DNA of 64,000 nt from Pseudomonadota bacterium. GTDB lineage: Bacteria; Pseudomonadota; Gammaproteobacteria; UBA5335. Shown piece after piece: positions 19,401 to 28,913 of the stretch. How positions within the stretch are numbered: position 1 is the stretch's first letter; each line of letters opens with the position of its first letter. The notes beneath the pieces are model-generated. The model was not told where the DNA came from and searched no databases. It was given only the letters and a program-made list of their open reading frames with translations. A program made the translations under genes and the position numbers. The DNA is taken from NCBI GenBank assembly GCA_002862435.1, contig PKDC01000014.1, positions 1 through 64,000 on the forward strand. The letters are read 5' to 3'.

Positions 19401-21959
19401 TCAAAGCCACAGCATGCAGCCGGTCTCGAAGGGATGGGCCAGGCCGGCGTGGAGCGGGAATAGCCGAACCTCGTAACTGTATAGCCCCGCTTCTTCGATG
19501 GACTCCGCCAGCGTGAACAGGGTGGCGCTGCCGTCGATCCCGTTGGGGGCGAGGGTGTAGCAGGTGCGGCGGTTAAAGCTCCCATAACCGTCGTCATCCC
19601 CCAGGACGCACTCCAGTCGCACGTCTGCCGGGCTCAGGCCATTGAGTTCCACACGCACCCGCAAGCTCAAGGGCGTCCCAACCGCCATTTGGGCGGTCGG
19701 TTCATCCACCCGCGCCATGCGAACGCCGGGCCAGGCATGGCGCACTTTTTCCTTCCACTGCGTCAGTTCCGCTGCCAGTGCGCCATCCCGGTCGGCGAGG
19801 CGCTGGCCATGGCGTATGGCGGGGGCGTAGTACTGCTTGATGTAGTCTTCCAGCATGCGCTCGGCGCTGTGGCGCGGCAGGATGGTTTTCATCGCGGCTT
19901 TGGACTTTTTCACCCAGCCAGAGGAATAGCCCTGACTGTTGCGGGCGAAATAGAGCGGAATGACTTCGTGTTCCAGGAGATCCAGTAGCTCTTCGGCCTC
20001 CAGCCGGTCGCGGGTTTCGGGATCGACCTCGGTCTGGGGGACCAGCCCCCAGCCGTTTTCGCCGTCGAAGGTTTCGCCCCACCAGCCATCCAGGATGCTG
20101 ACGTTCAGGCCGCCATTGATGCCGGCTTTCTGGCCCGAGGTGCCGCAGGCTTCCATCGGATATTCCGGGGTGTTGAGCCAGATGTCCACACCCGACACCA
20201 GCTTGCGGCCCAGCGCCAGGTCGTAGTTTTCGATGAAGAACAACTTGCCGGCGAAATCGGGCTGTTCCGAATAGTCGCCGATGATGCGGATCAGATCCTG
20301 CCCGGGCCGATCCTGGGGATGGGCCTTGCCGGCGAACAACAGCACGATGGGGCGGTCGGGCTGGTTGAGCAGGCGCGCCAGCCGCGCCGGATCGCGGAAC
20401 AATAAGGTGGCGCGCTTATAGGTGGCGAAACGCCGCGCGAAGCCCAGCACCAAGGGGGGATTGCCGTTGGGAGTGATGTGCTTCAGAAGGCGCTGGATGT
20501 GGGCCTCCCCCATGTGATTGCGGCGGAACTGCCGGCACAGGGCCTCGCCCACATAGTCCAGCATGCCCGCCTTGATGTTCTGGCGCAGGCTCCAGAACGC
20601 CTGGTCGGGAATGGCTTCGACGTACTCCTTCCAGAATCGCGGGTCGGTCATGTAGTCGCGCCAGCCGCGTGAACGGGAATCGAACAGCATCACCCATTCG
20701 CTGGCCAGGAAGGTCATGACATGCACGCCATTGGTGACATGGCCAATGGGGTTTTCCGGGGGTGGGATCTGAGGCCAGTGATAGGCTTCCATCTGTGAGG
20801 CGACTTCGCCGTGGATGCGGCTGACGCCATTCTGGAAACGCGATCCGCGCAATCCTAAGGCGGTCATGTTGAAACGGGACTCCTGGCCTGGGGACTGACC
20901 CAGCGCCATGACCTCATCCATGCCCACCCCGAGTTGATGAGCGAGGTCCTTCAGGTAGGGCTCGATCAGGGCACGGTCGAACACATCATGACCGGCGGGG
21001 ACTGGGGTGTGGGTGGTGAACAAGGTGGCGGCGGCGACCTGCTCCAGGGCCGCGGCGAAGGATCGGCCATGCGCAACTTGTTCGCGGCAGCGCTCCAGTA
21101 CCAGAAAGGCCGCGTGGCCTTCATTGATGTGCCAGACACTGGGAGTGATACCCAAGGCGCGCAGTACCCGCACACCGCCAATGCCCAGCACGATTTCCTG
21201 GGTCAAACGCGTGGTGCGATCGCCCCCGTAGAGCTGGTAGGTAATCGCCCGGTCGTCGTCCCGATTGCCCGGCACATCGGTGTCGAGCAAGTAAAGCTTG
21301 AGATGCCCCACCATGGCCTGCCATACGCGCACACGCACGCTGCGGCCGGGAAAAGCCAGTTCGATTTCCACCTGCCGGCCCTCGCCGTCAAGCGCCGGAG
21401 TGATGGGCAGGTCGTCGAGCCGGTGGGGATGGAATTCCGCTCGCTGCTCCGCATGCTCGTCGATGATCTGGGTGAAATAGCCTTGGTGGTACATCAGTCC
21501 CACGGCCACGAAAGGCAGCCCCAAGTCGCTGGCGGCCTTGCAATGATCCCCGGCCAGGATGCCCAGGCCGCCTGAGTAGAGCGGCAGGCTTTCGTGCAGC
21601 CCGAATTCGGCGCAGAAATAGGCGATGACATCCTGGGTGGGGTTCAGCAGGGGCGCCAGTTTGGGATGCAGCCGCCGGGTCTGGTCCTGGTAATGGCTCG
21701 AGACACTGAGGGCGTATTCGTATTCTTCCATGAAGTTGACGTCATCCAGCAGATCACACAGACGCTGCTGGGAGATGCGTCGCAGGAAGACCTTGGGATT
21801 GTGGCCACAGGCGTCCCACAGCACCGGATCCATGTGCCGGAAGACGCGGCGAATGCGCCGATCCCAGGCGTAGAGCAGGTTATTGGCCAGGATGTTCAGA
21901 CCGCTCAAGCGTTCGGGCAGATGCGCCTGGACTTCGATGGAATAACGCTGCGGGGGCAT
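19401..21959 (-). CDS. glgP: Alpha-glucan (glycogen) phosphorylase
   Basis: The 852-residue GT35 enzyme releases glucose-1-phosphate from alpha-1,4-glucans. It belongs to the shorter alpha-glucan phosphorylase group that begins with an N-terminal DUF3417-like domain (LSGLNILANNLLYAWDRRIRRVF). Seen are YFCAEFGLHESLPLYSGGLG, THTPVPAGHDVF, NGVHVMTF, and the PLP/substrate-region ACGTSGQKAGINGGLNVSI. The start has GAGG with good spacing. No other glycogen genes are in the window. Confidence 0.93.
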   Translation of the reverse strand: MPPQRYSIEVQAHLPERLSGLNILANNLLYAWDRRIRRVFRHMDPVLWDACGHNPKVFLRRISQQRLCDLLDDVNFMEEYEYALSVSSHYQDQTRRLHPKLAPLLNPTQDVIAYFCAEFGLHESLPLYSGGLGILAGDHCKAASDLGLPFVAVGLMYHQGYFTQIIDEHAEQRAEFHPHRLDDLPITPALDGEGRQVEIELAFPGRSVRVRVWQAMVGHLKLYLLDTDVPGNRDDDRAITYQLYGGDRTTRLTQEIVLGIGGVRVLRALGITPSVWHINEGHAAFLVLERCREQVAHGRSFAAALEQVAAATLFTTHTPVPAGHDVFDRALIEPYLKDLAHQLGVGMDEVMALGQSPGQESRFNMTALGLRGSRFQNGVSRIHGEVASQMEAYHWPQIPPPENPIGHVTNGVHVMTFLASEWVMLFDSRSRGWRDYMTDPRFWKEYVEAIPDQAFWSLRQNIKAGMLDYVGEALCRQFRRNHMGEAHIQRLLKHITPNGNPPLVLGFARRFATYKRATLLFRDPARLARLLNQPDRPIVLLFAGKAHPQDRPGQDLIRIIGDYSEQPDFAGKLFFIENYDLALGRKLVSGVDIWLNTPEYPMEACGTSGQKAGINGGLNVSILDGWWGETFDGENGWGLVPQTEVDPETRDRLEAEELLDLLEHEVIPLYFARNSQGYSSGWVKKSKAAMKTILPRHSAERMLEDYIKQYYAPAIRHGQRLADRDGALAAELTQWKEKVRHAWPGVRMARVDEPTAQMAVGTPLSLRVRVELNGLSPADVRLECVLGDDDGYGSFNRRTCYTLAPNGIDGSATLFTLAESIEEAGLYSYEVRLFPLHAGLAHPFETGCMLWL

Positions 21960-22075
21960 GCAACTTCCTCATGAGTTGATTGACGAGCGAATCGGGGCTG
22001 GGCGGGATAACCCATGGAGACTACCGCTCGTGTGTGACCGGAAAATGGACGATCGATTCCGTCCCCACCGAAATT

Positions 22076-22915
22076 TCAGCGTGCTTTTGGATAGTCGGCA
22101 ATGTCCGGCCCTTTCTGAAACGGCACCATGGCGCGCCGCATCAGGGCGCGGGGAATCAGGCCCAGGGCCGCCACCGCCAGCCGGTTGCTCCAGCCGGGGA
22201 TGGCCACCGTACGCCTGGCGCGGATCAAAGCATAGGCCTGGCGCGCCGTGGTGGGAGCGTCGGCCATCAGGGGACGGAAGCGGCCACCGATATAGGCGGC
22301 CTGGTTGTGGGCGGTTTCCTGAAAGCGGGTGGCCACCACATTGGGGCAGACCGCCGTTATTGCGACCCCTGAACCGCGCAATTCCTCGGCGATGGCCTCG
22401 GAAAAGGACAGCAGGTAGGCCTTGGTGGCGAAATAGATGGCCATGTAGGGCCCCGGCAGGTAGCCGGCCATGGAGGCCATGTTGACCACCTGTCCGCGCC
22501 GCTGCGCCAGCATGCCGGGCAGGAACAGCTTGGTGAGCTGGGTCGGCGTGAGCATGTTGAGTTGCATCTCGCGGGTCTCGGCGTCGAAGTCGATGTCGGA
22601 GAAACGCCCGTAGGTGCCGAATCCCGCGTTGTTGACGAGAATCTCCACAGTGTGGCCACGGCGCTGGATTTCCTCGAAAAGCATCCGGGCGGCGTCCGGC
22701 TGGGTCAGGTCGAGTGCCACGGTCTCCACCTGCACGCCATGGGCCTGACTCAGCTCCTGGGCCACCGTCCTGAGCCGATCGCCACTGCGGGCGACCAGGA
22801 TCAGCGCATGCCCATCGGCGGCAAAGCAGCGCGTGAGTTCATAGCCCAGGCCATAGGAGGCACCGGTGATGAGCACGGCCCCAGTCAGGGGCGATGAAGA
22901 GGGGGTTCCGTCCAT
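22076..22915 (-). CDS. Short-chain dehydrogenase/reductase
   Basis: This 279-residue classical SDR has the nucleotide-binding TGASYGLGYEL, NNAG (in ILVNNAGFGTYG), a catalytic Ser in VVNMASMAGYLPGP and the YxxxK motif as YFATKAYL. After the Rossmann core it ends with a basic tail. It resembles the DltE/YqjQ-like SDRs of unknown substrate. I start at MDGTPSSSPLTG because GGAG lies seven bases upstream; the in-frame upstream extension is proline/arginine-rich and non-family. It is divergent from the methyltransferase gene. Confidence 0.85.
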   Translation of the reverse strand: MDGTPSSSPLTGAVLITGASYGLGYELTRCFAADGHALILVARSGDRLRTVAQELSQAHGVQVETVALDLTQPDAARMLFEEIQRRGHTVEILVNNAGFGTYGRFSDIDFDAETREMQLNMLTPTQLTKLFLPGMLAQRRGQVVNMASMAGYLPGPYMAIYFATKAYLLSFSEAIAEELRGSGVAITAVCPNVVATRFQETAHNQAAYIGGRFRPLMADAPTTARQAYALIRARRTVAIPGWSNRLAVAALGLIPRALMRRAMVPFQKGPDIADYPKAR

Positions 22916-22983
22916 GGGTTTCTCCGCGTGAGTAGGGCACGTCGCGTCCATCGCCGCGTGCGATCCATTATGATCACTCTTTT

Positions 22984-23937
22984 GTGGCGGATGATGCATC
23001 CATGGCGCGGCGCGGGATGATGGATTGGGCGGGCGGCGGCCTGCCGGGGCTGGCTGCCAGCCCCATGGCGGAGGCTGCGGCGCTGGCGCGCGCCGATCAT
23101 CACCGCCATGGCGAGCATCCCCTGGTGTTCGACGACCCTCTAGCCCTGGCATTGGTCAATCCGGCTTATCGCTTGCTGGTGCGGCCCCGCCTGGGCGCCT
23201 GGGCGGGGCGACTGACCGGGTTTCACCGCACTTTCCTCGCGGGTGCCGCCAGCACTCTGGCGCGCAGCCGCTTCACCGAGGATGCCTTGGTGGCCGCCGC
23301 CGAGACGGGGCTCGATCAATATGTGATTCTGGGCGCCGGCCTGGACAGCTTTGCCTGGCGCCGGCCTGCGGGCATGGAAAGCTTGCGGCTTTTCGAGGTA
23401 GACCTTCCGGCCGTGCTGGCGGACAAGCAGGCACGGGCGCGCCGGGCGGGTTTGCCCCAACCGTCTTATGCCGATCCCGTGCCGCTGGATCTGGCCACGC
23501 CCGATCTGCTGCCTACGGCGTTGGCCCAGGCGGGATTCGATGCCGATCGGCCGGCATTTTTCGCTTGGCTCGGCGTGGCCTACTACCTGTCGCCTGAAGC
23601 ATGCTGCAGCTTGATTGCGGCGGTCGGGCGTTGCACCGCACCGGGCAGCCATCTGGTGCTGGATGTGCTGGACGCGGGGGCGTTTGCCCAGCCGCGGCTC
23701 CCTGAGTTGTTGGCCAAAACGCGCCGGATCGCGCGGCTGTTCGGCGAACCTTTGCCTGGCGGTCTGTTGCGGGAGCAACTGGCGGCGCCGCTGGCAGGCG
23801 CCGGTTTTGCGGTGGCCCAGAGCCTGGGGCCCGGACAACTGGCAGCGCGCTATCTGGCCGGGCGGCGGGACCTCTGCGAGGTGTTGCCCCATTTGCAGGT
23901 TGTCCATGCCGTCAAGCCGCCGATCGGCGGGACCTGA
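22984..23937 (+). CDS. SAM-dependent methyltransferase (PPM1/LCMT, TIGR00027-like)
   Basis: This protein of up to 317 residues is of the leucine-carboxyl/O-methyltransferase type. It has the family's N-terminal pattern (AEAAALARADH, DDPLALALVNP), the SAM motif QYVILGAGLDSFAWR, and FEVDLPAVLADKQARA with the acidic ribose-binding residue. Start is uncertain: GTG at 22984 or ATG at 23002, and neither has a strong ribosome site. Related proteins are implicated in O-methylation of metabolites; the substrate is unknown. hrpA starts 7 bases after its stop. Confidence 0.82.
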   Translation: MADDASMARRGMMDWAGGGLPGLAASPMAEAAALARADHHRHGEHPLVFDDPLALALVNPAYRLLVRPRLGAWAGRLTGFHRTFLAGAASTLARSRFTEDALVAAAETGLDQYVILGAGLDSFAWRRPAGMESLRLFEVDLPAVLADKQARARRAGLPQPSYADPVPLDLATPDLLPTALAQAGFDADRPAFFAWLGVAYYLSPEACCSLIAAVGRCTAPGSHLVLDVLDAGAFAQPRLPELLAKTRRIARLFGEPLPGGLLREQLAAPLAGAGFAVAQSLGPGQLAARYLAGRRDLCEVLPHLQVVHAVKPPIGGT

Positions 23938-23944
23938 TCTTCCC

Positions 23945-26900
23945 ATGAGTCATGATGTCGCCGCGCCGCTGGACGCACGGATTGCCTTGTGCCGCAGCAA
24001 GGATCAGCCCGCCCTGCACCGGCAGTTGCAGGCTGTGCGGGCGGCGCAGCAGCGGGGTGGAACAGGGGAGACGCTGGCGGCTGATCTGGCCAGGCGTATC
24101 GAGACCAGCCTCAGCGCCTGCGAAGGCCGTCGCCAGCGCCTGCCCGTTTTGCATTACCCGCCCGAACTACCCGTCAGCGGCGCCCGGGAGGAACTGGTGA
24201 CCGCCATCGCGGCGCATCCGGTGGTGGTGATCTGCGGTGCCACCGGCTCGGGCAAGACCACCCAGATTCCCAAGCTTTGCCTGGAAGCGGGACTCGGGGT
24301 GCGGGGCTTGATCGGCCATACCCAGCCGCGCCGGCTGGCGGCCCGCACCGTGGCCACCCGGCTGGCCCAGGAACTGGGCTCGCCTCTGGGCGAGGTGGCC
24401 GGCTATCAGGTGCGCTTTGCCGAGCAACTGGGCCCCGATCCCTTCATCAAGGTCATGACGGACGGCATCCTGCTGGCCGAGCTGACCCGGGACCGCATGC
24501 TGTGGGCTTACGATACCCTGATCATCGACGAGGCCCATGAGCGCAGCCTCAACATCGATTTCCTGTTGGGTTACCTCAAGCGCCTGATGCCGCGCCGACC
24601 CGACCTGAAACTCATCATCACCTCGGCCACCATCGATCCGGAGCGCTTTGCCGACCATTTCGACGGCGCGCCCATCTTTTCCGTGGCCGGGCGCACCTAT
24701 CCGGTGGAGCTTCGCTACCGCCCGCTGGACGAGGATCCCCGCAGCGGCCGGGACGTAGTGGATGGGGTGCTCCAGGCGGTGACCGAACTGGACCGGGCAG
24801 GCCGGGAGGATCTGTTGGTGTTCGTTTCCGGGGAGCGGGATATTCGGGAGTTGGGCGAGGCACTGCGCCGCCAGGATCTGCCGGGCACGGAAATCCTGCC
24901 CTTGTACGCCCGCTTGGCGGCGCGTCACCAGGATCTGGTGTTCCGGCCGCATCGCCTGCGCCGCATCGTACTCGCCACCAACGTGGCCGAAACCTCCCTC
25001 ACCGTACCCGGCATCCGTCATGTGATCGATACGGGTCTGGCCCGTATCAGTCGCTACAGTCACCGCACCAAGGTGGGCCGGCTGCCCATCGAGCCGATTT
25101 CCCAGGCCAGCGCCGACCAGCGCGCCGGCCGTTGCGGCCGCACCGCGCCGGGCGTTTGTATCCGCCTATACGGCGAGGCCGATTATCTGGCCCGGCCGCG
25201 CTTCACCGATCCGGAAATCCTGCGCACCAATCTGGCCAGCGTGGTGTTGCAGATGAAGGCCTTGCGGCTTGGGGAAATCAACGCCTTCCCGTTCCCTGAT
25301 CCACCGGATGCGCGCTATGTCAACGACGCCTTGCAGCTGTTGCGCGAACTGGGGGCGCTCGACGCAGCGGGACGGATGACCCGGCGCGGCCACGACCTGG
25401 CCCGCCTGCCCGTCGATCCGATGCTCGGGCGCATGGTACTGGCCGGCGCCGAACTGCACTGCTTGCATGAGGTGTTGATCATCGCCAGCGCCCTGGCCGT
25501 GGGCGATCCCCGGGAGCGGCCACCGGAAAAGGCCGCCCTGGCCGATGCCCGCCAGGCGGTGTTTCGTCATCCACGCTCGGATTTCCTGAGTTATCTCAGC
25601 TTGTGGGACGCATGGCGCGCCGCGGGGACTTCGGGGGCGGCCCGGCGGGCGTTTTGTGAGCACCATCTGGTGTCCGCCCTGCGCATGCGGGAATGGGCCG
25701 ACGTGCATCGGGAATTGTTGCAACTGGTCCATGAACAGGGGCTGCGGGTGAATCAGGAGCCTGCCCCGGAGGCGGTGATCCATCAGGCCTTGCTCAGTGG
25801 CCTGCTGGGTCGCATCGGCCGCAAGCGCGAGGAAGGGGATTACCAGGGCGCCCGCGGGGTGCGTTTTCACCTCCATCCCGGCTCGGGGCTGGCCAGGAAG
25901 CGACCGGAGTGGGTGATGGCCGCCGAACTGGTGCAGACCACGCGCCTGTATGCCCGTACCGTGGCGGCCATCGAGCCGCAATGGGTGGAGGCGGTGGCGG
26001 GCGAACTCATCAAGCGCAGCTATCTGGAGCCGCATTGGCAGCCACGCGCCGGACGGGTCGGGGCGTTCCTGCAGACCAGCCTGCATGGGCTGGTGTTGAG
26101 CGCCCGGCGCCCGATCAATTATGGGCCGATCGATCCGGCGCTGTCCCGTACCCTTTTCATCCGCGACGGGCTGGCTGCGGGGGAATGCCGCACCCGGGGC
26201 GGTTTCCTGGCGCATAACCGCGCGCTGGAAGCGTCTGTGCGCGAAGACGAGGCCAAGCTGCGCCAACCGGGAGCGCTGCTGGACGAGGAGGCGTCCTTTG
26301 CGTTCTATGACGGCCGGCTGCCTGCCGACCTTCATGATATGGCGACGTTCGAGCGCTGGCGCGAGGCGGCCGAGCGGGAAAGCCCGCGTCTGCTGTTCAT
26401 GACCCGCGAGGATCTGGTGCGGCCGGATTCGGCCTGGGCGGATGGCCGCGCCTATCCGGATCGCATGACCGTGGCGGGGATTCCGTTGCGTCTGCGTTAT
26501 TGCTTCGAACCGGGCGATCCCGAGGACGGGGTGACGGTCCAGATTCCGGCGCCGGCGCTGGGCCCGCTGCGGCCAGAGAATTTCGAGCGGCTGGTGCCCG
26601 GCATGCTGGCGGGGAAGGTGGAAGCCCTGATCCGCGCGCTGCCGAAATCCCTGCGCCGTCATTTCATCCCCGCGCCCCATTTTGCCCAGGCGGCGACCGA
26701 AGTCCTGCTGGAGCAGCCGGATGTCCTGCTGCGGGTCGGCCTGAGCCAAGCGCTGGCGCGCATGACCGGCGTGCAGGTGCCTGTGGCGGATTGGCCGGAG
26801 GCGGACCTGCCGGATGCCTTGCGCATGCGCTTTGAAGTGCTGGCGCCTGACGGTGCCGTATTGGCTGCGGGACGTGATCTGGGTGACCTGCAGGTCGCTT

Positions 26901-27829
26901 TGCGCGGTGATGGCCGGATTGTCGCGCCAACAGTGAAGCTTGCGCCGGCGCCGGCGGGAACGATGCCCTGGGATCGGGATCGCGTGACGGAGTGGGATTT
27001 CGGCGCCCTGCCGAGCGGGCCGGTGGAGGTGGTGCGCGAGGGGGTTCGGGTGCCAGCCTGGCCAGCGCTGGCCGCCGAGGCGGAGGGAGTGGCCCTGCGC
27101 CTGTTCGACCGACCCGAGGCGGCCCTGGCGTCGCATCGCAGCGGCGTGGCGGCTTTGGCGCGGCTGCGATTGGGGCCGGCGCTGCGCTATCTGGAAAAAA
27201 ACATGCCGCTGGCGCGCGACCTGGGCTTGTTGTACGCGCCGCTGGGGCGTTGGGATACGCTGCGTGCCGACCTGGTCGAAGCGGTGCTGGCGCGGCTGTT
27301 TTTGGCCGAACCGCTGCCCCGGAATCGGGAAGCCTTTGAAGATCGCCTGGAAGAAGGACGCGGTCGGCTCATGGAAGTGGCTGAACAAGCGGCTCGGGCG
27401 GTACACGGCGCGTTGATGGAATGGAAAGCCCTGTGGCCGCTGCTGCAAACCGAGGTGCCGGAGCCCAGGCGCGCCGTCGTGGCCGATATCCGGGCGCAGG
27501 CCGAGTGGCTCATGCAACCGGGATTCGTTACCCACACGCCGGATCCCTGGCTGTCCCGGATCGGCGTCTACCTGAAAGGCGCGCGTTTGCGGCTTGAGAA
27601 GCTGTCGGGGCGGCTGGCACGGGATGCCCAATGGCAGGCGAGCGTGAGTCACTGGATGAAGCGCTGGGCAGACTTGCCCGTGACCACGGACCGCGAGCGG
27701 CTGGCGCGGCGTGAAACCCTGCGTTGGCTGATCGAGGAATACCGGCTATCCCTGTTTGCGCAGGAGCTGGGAACCGTGACCCGGGTATCGGAAAGGCGGC
27801 TGGAGGAAATGCTCTCGGTTTGTCGCTGA
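23945..27829 (+). CDS. hrpA: ATP-dependent RNA helicase HrpA
   Basis: This 1294-residue DEAH-box helicase is close to the E. coli length of 1300. Motif I GATGSGKTTQIPK begins at residue 98; motif II is DEAHERS (near 196), motif III SAT, and motif VI QRAGRCGRTAPG. It is followed by HA2/OB-fold domains and the long HrpA-specific C-terminal region. HrpA helps rescue stalled ribosomes and process mRNA. The start MSHDVAAPLDAR follows the methyltransferase stop by 7 bases, suggesting cotranscription; the longer open frame upstream is a shadow of that gene. Confidence 0.96.
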   Translation: MSHDVAAPLDARIALCRSKDQPALHRQLQAVRAAQQRGGTGETLAADLARRIETSLSACEGRRQRLPVLHYPPELPVSGAREELVTAIAAHPVVVICGATGSGKTTQIPKLCLEAGLGVRGLIGHTQPRRLAARTVATRLAQELGSPLGEVAGYQVRFAEQLGPDPFIKVMTDGILLAELTRDRMLWAYDTLIIDEAHERSLNIDFLLGYLKRLMPRRPDLKLIITSATIDPERFADHFDGAPIFSVAGRTYPVELRYRPLDEDPRSGRDVVDGVLQAVTELDRAGREDLLVFVSGERDIRELGEALRRQDLPGTEILPLYARLAARHQDLVFRPHRLRRIVLATNVAETSLTVPGIRHVIDTGLARISRYSHRTKVGRLPIEPISQASADQRAGRCGRTAPGVCIRLYGEADYLARPRFTDPEILRTNLASVVLQMKALRLGEINAFPFPDPPDARYVNDALQLLRELGALDAAGRMTRRGHDLARLPVDPMLGRMVLAGAELHCLHEVLIIASALAVGDPRERPPEKAALADARQAVFRHPRSDFLSYLSLWDAWRAAGTSGAARRAFCEHHLVSALRMREWADVHRELLQLVHEQGLRVNQEPAPEAVIHQALLSGLLGRIGRKREEGDYQGARGVRFHLHPGSGLARKRPEWVMAAELVQTTRLYARTVAAIEPQWVEAVAGELIKRSYLEPHWQPRAGRVGAFLQTSLHGLVLSARRPINYGPIDPALSRTLFIRDGLAAGECRTRGGFLAHNRALEASVREDEAKLRQPGALLDEEASFAFYDGRLPADLHDMATFERWREAAERESPRLLFMTREDLVRPDSAWADGRAYPDRMTVAGIPLRLRYCFEPGDPEDGVTVQIPAPALGPLRPENFERLVPGMLAGKVEALIRALPKSLRRHFIPAPHFAQAATEVLLEQPDVLLRVGLSQALARMTGVQVPVADWPEADLPDALRMRFEVLAPDGAVLAAGRDLGDLQVALRGDGRIVAPTVKLAPAPAGTMPWDRDRVTEWDFGALPSGPVEVVREGVRVPAWPALAAEAEGVALRLFDRPEAALASHRSGVAALARLRLGPALRYLEKNMPLARDLGLLYAPLGRWDTLRADLVEAVLARLFLAEPLPRNREAFEDRLEEGRGRLMEVAEQAARAVHGALMEWKALWPLLQTEVPEPRRAVVADIRAQAEWLMQPGFVTHTPDPWLSRIGVYLKGARLRLEKLSGRLARDAQWQASVSHWMKRWADLPVTTDRERLARRETLRWLIEEYRLSLFAQELGTVTRVSERRLEEMLSVCR

Positions 27830-27908
27830 AGAGAAACACTTGCGCGTTTTTTGCCGTTGTTTCAACCTGCATTTGCCCCAAAAGGGGTATACGGTTGGAG
27901 AAACAGCC

Positions 27909-28370
27909 ATGAAACGCTTATTGCTGGCAGGACTGATTTGCTTGGGATCGATGGATGCGCTGGCGGGCGATGATCGACGCGATGCGGTCATCGGTGGCGC
28001 GCTCGGTGGCGCTGCGGGCGCGGTAATCGGGCAGCAGGTCGGCGGCCCGACGGGGGCAGCCATTGGCGGCGCATTGGGTGGCGCGCTGGGCGCGGGCCTG
28101 GCGGTTGATGATCATGACCACGATCAGCGTGCCTATCATGGCGGGTACGCGGCCCCGGTGGCCTACTACCCCCGCCATGCCCGCCCGGTCATTGCCTCGC
28201 GGCCGGTGGCCTACTATCCGGCTTACTACGCCCGGCCCGTTGTGGTGACTCGGCCTGTGGCGGTCCGTCATGGACACCATCACCCTGTGGCACGTCATGT
28301 GGCGGGGCATGTGGGCAATCATTACGTCAACGGGCATGGCCGAAAGCATCATCGCCATCATGACCATTGA
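27909..28370 (+). CDS. Exported glycine-zipper protein with His-rich tail
   Basis: This 153-residue protein has an N-terminal signal peptide (MKRLLLAGLICLGSMDALA-G). A glycine zipper follows (about residues 28-62) with repeated GGALGGAxGA blocks, a 2TM/17-kDa-antigen-type segment that inserts in membranes. The second half carries ARPV/AYYP repeats and a C-terminal tail of His, Arg and Lys (HGRKHHRHHDH), which could bind metal ions. It is a paralogue of the next gene. Role unknown; outer-membrane or periplasmic location inferred. A CCCCAAAAGGGG inverted repeat lies just before the start region. Confidence 0.8.
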   Translation: MKRLLLAGLICLGSMDALAGDDRRDAVIGGALGGAAGAVIGQQVGGPTGAAIGGALGGALGAGLAVDDHDHDQRAYHGGYAAPVAYYPRHARPVIASRPVAYYPAYYARPVVVTRPVAVRHGHHHPVARHVAGHVGNHYVNGHGRKHHRHHDH

Positions 28371-28394
28371 TCCGTAACGCTGTTCGCATAGATG

Positions 28395-28437
28395 CCTTGG
28401 CGGTGCAGCCGGATCGCGGCAACCGCCAAGGATTTTT
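28395..28437 (+). terminator. Hairpin plus T-run between the glycine-zipper genes
   Basis: CCTTGGCGGT and ACCGCCAAGG form a perfect 10-bp stem around a 17-base loop, followed by ATTTTT. It looks like an intrinsic terminator of the first gene. It ends only about 5 bases before the AAAGGAG of the second gene, so partial readthrough or attenuation is possible. Confidence 0.65.
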
Positions 28438-28456
28438 CGAAAAGGAGTGAGCCACC

Positions 28457-28789
28457 ATGAAGCATCGCATTGGTATGACGATTACGACGATCGCGCTCCT
28501 GTTTGGCTGCGGCTTCGTTGTGGCTCAGGACGCCACCACGGAAGCCGCCATTGGCGGCGCCTTGGGTGGCGCCACCGGCGCGGTAATCGGGCAACAGGTC
28601 GGCGGTCGTAACGGCGCCATTCTCGGCGGTGCCATCGGCGGCGCTACAGGGGCCGCGATTGCGGTTGACAAGGATGGCGATGCGCATCATCACACGGTGG
28701 GCAATCAGGGGCCGGCCATTATCGTGGCGCCGCCCGGGGGACGTGGTTCATTCTGCCCGCCTGGTCAGGCCAAGAAAGGCAACTGCTGA
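28457..28789 (+). CDS. Small exported glycine-zipper protein
   Basis: This 110-residue protein has a signal peptide ending near VVAQ, then a glycine zipper (AAIGGALGGATGAVIGQQVG and a second GGAIGGATGA turn) almost identical to that of the preceding gene, and a C-terminal CPPGQAKKGNC element. That ending recurs in small secreted proteins and may form a disulfide. The paralogues share most of the zipper but differ completely in their tails. The AAGGAG ribosome site is good. Function unknown. Confidence 0.8.
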   Translation: MKHRIGMTITTIALLFGCGFVVAQDATTEAAIGGALGGATGAVIGQQVGGRNGAILGGAIGGATGAAIAVDKDGDAHHHTVGNQGPAIIVAPPGGRGSFCPPGQAKKGNC

Positions 28790-28913
28790 TCGCCCGGCAT
28801 ACTGCTTCCCTGTCGGGCAAGTATCCCCGCCATTTTTTGGTTCATTTCTCAATGCTTTCTTTTTCAGACACTTAGCCAGCGTCGCGTGCGATGCATTTTT
28901 GCACGTGCATGGC

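Noticed and set aside
19013-19597. A 194-codon minus-strand frame crossing the prfC relic
   Set aside because: It runs antisense to the relic and through another frame of glgP; no domain or start site.
25166-27652. An 828-codon minus-strand frame
   Set aside because: It is the shadow of hrpA, with no recognisable domain.
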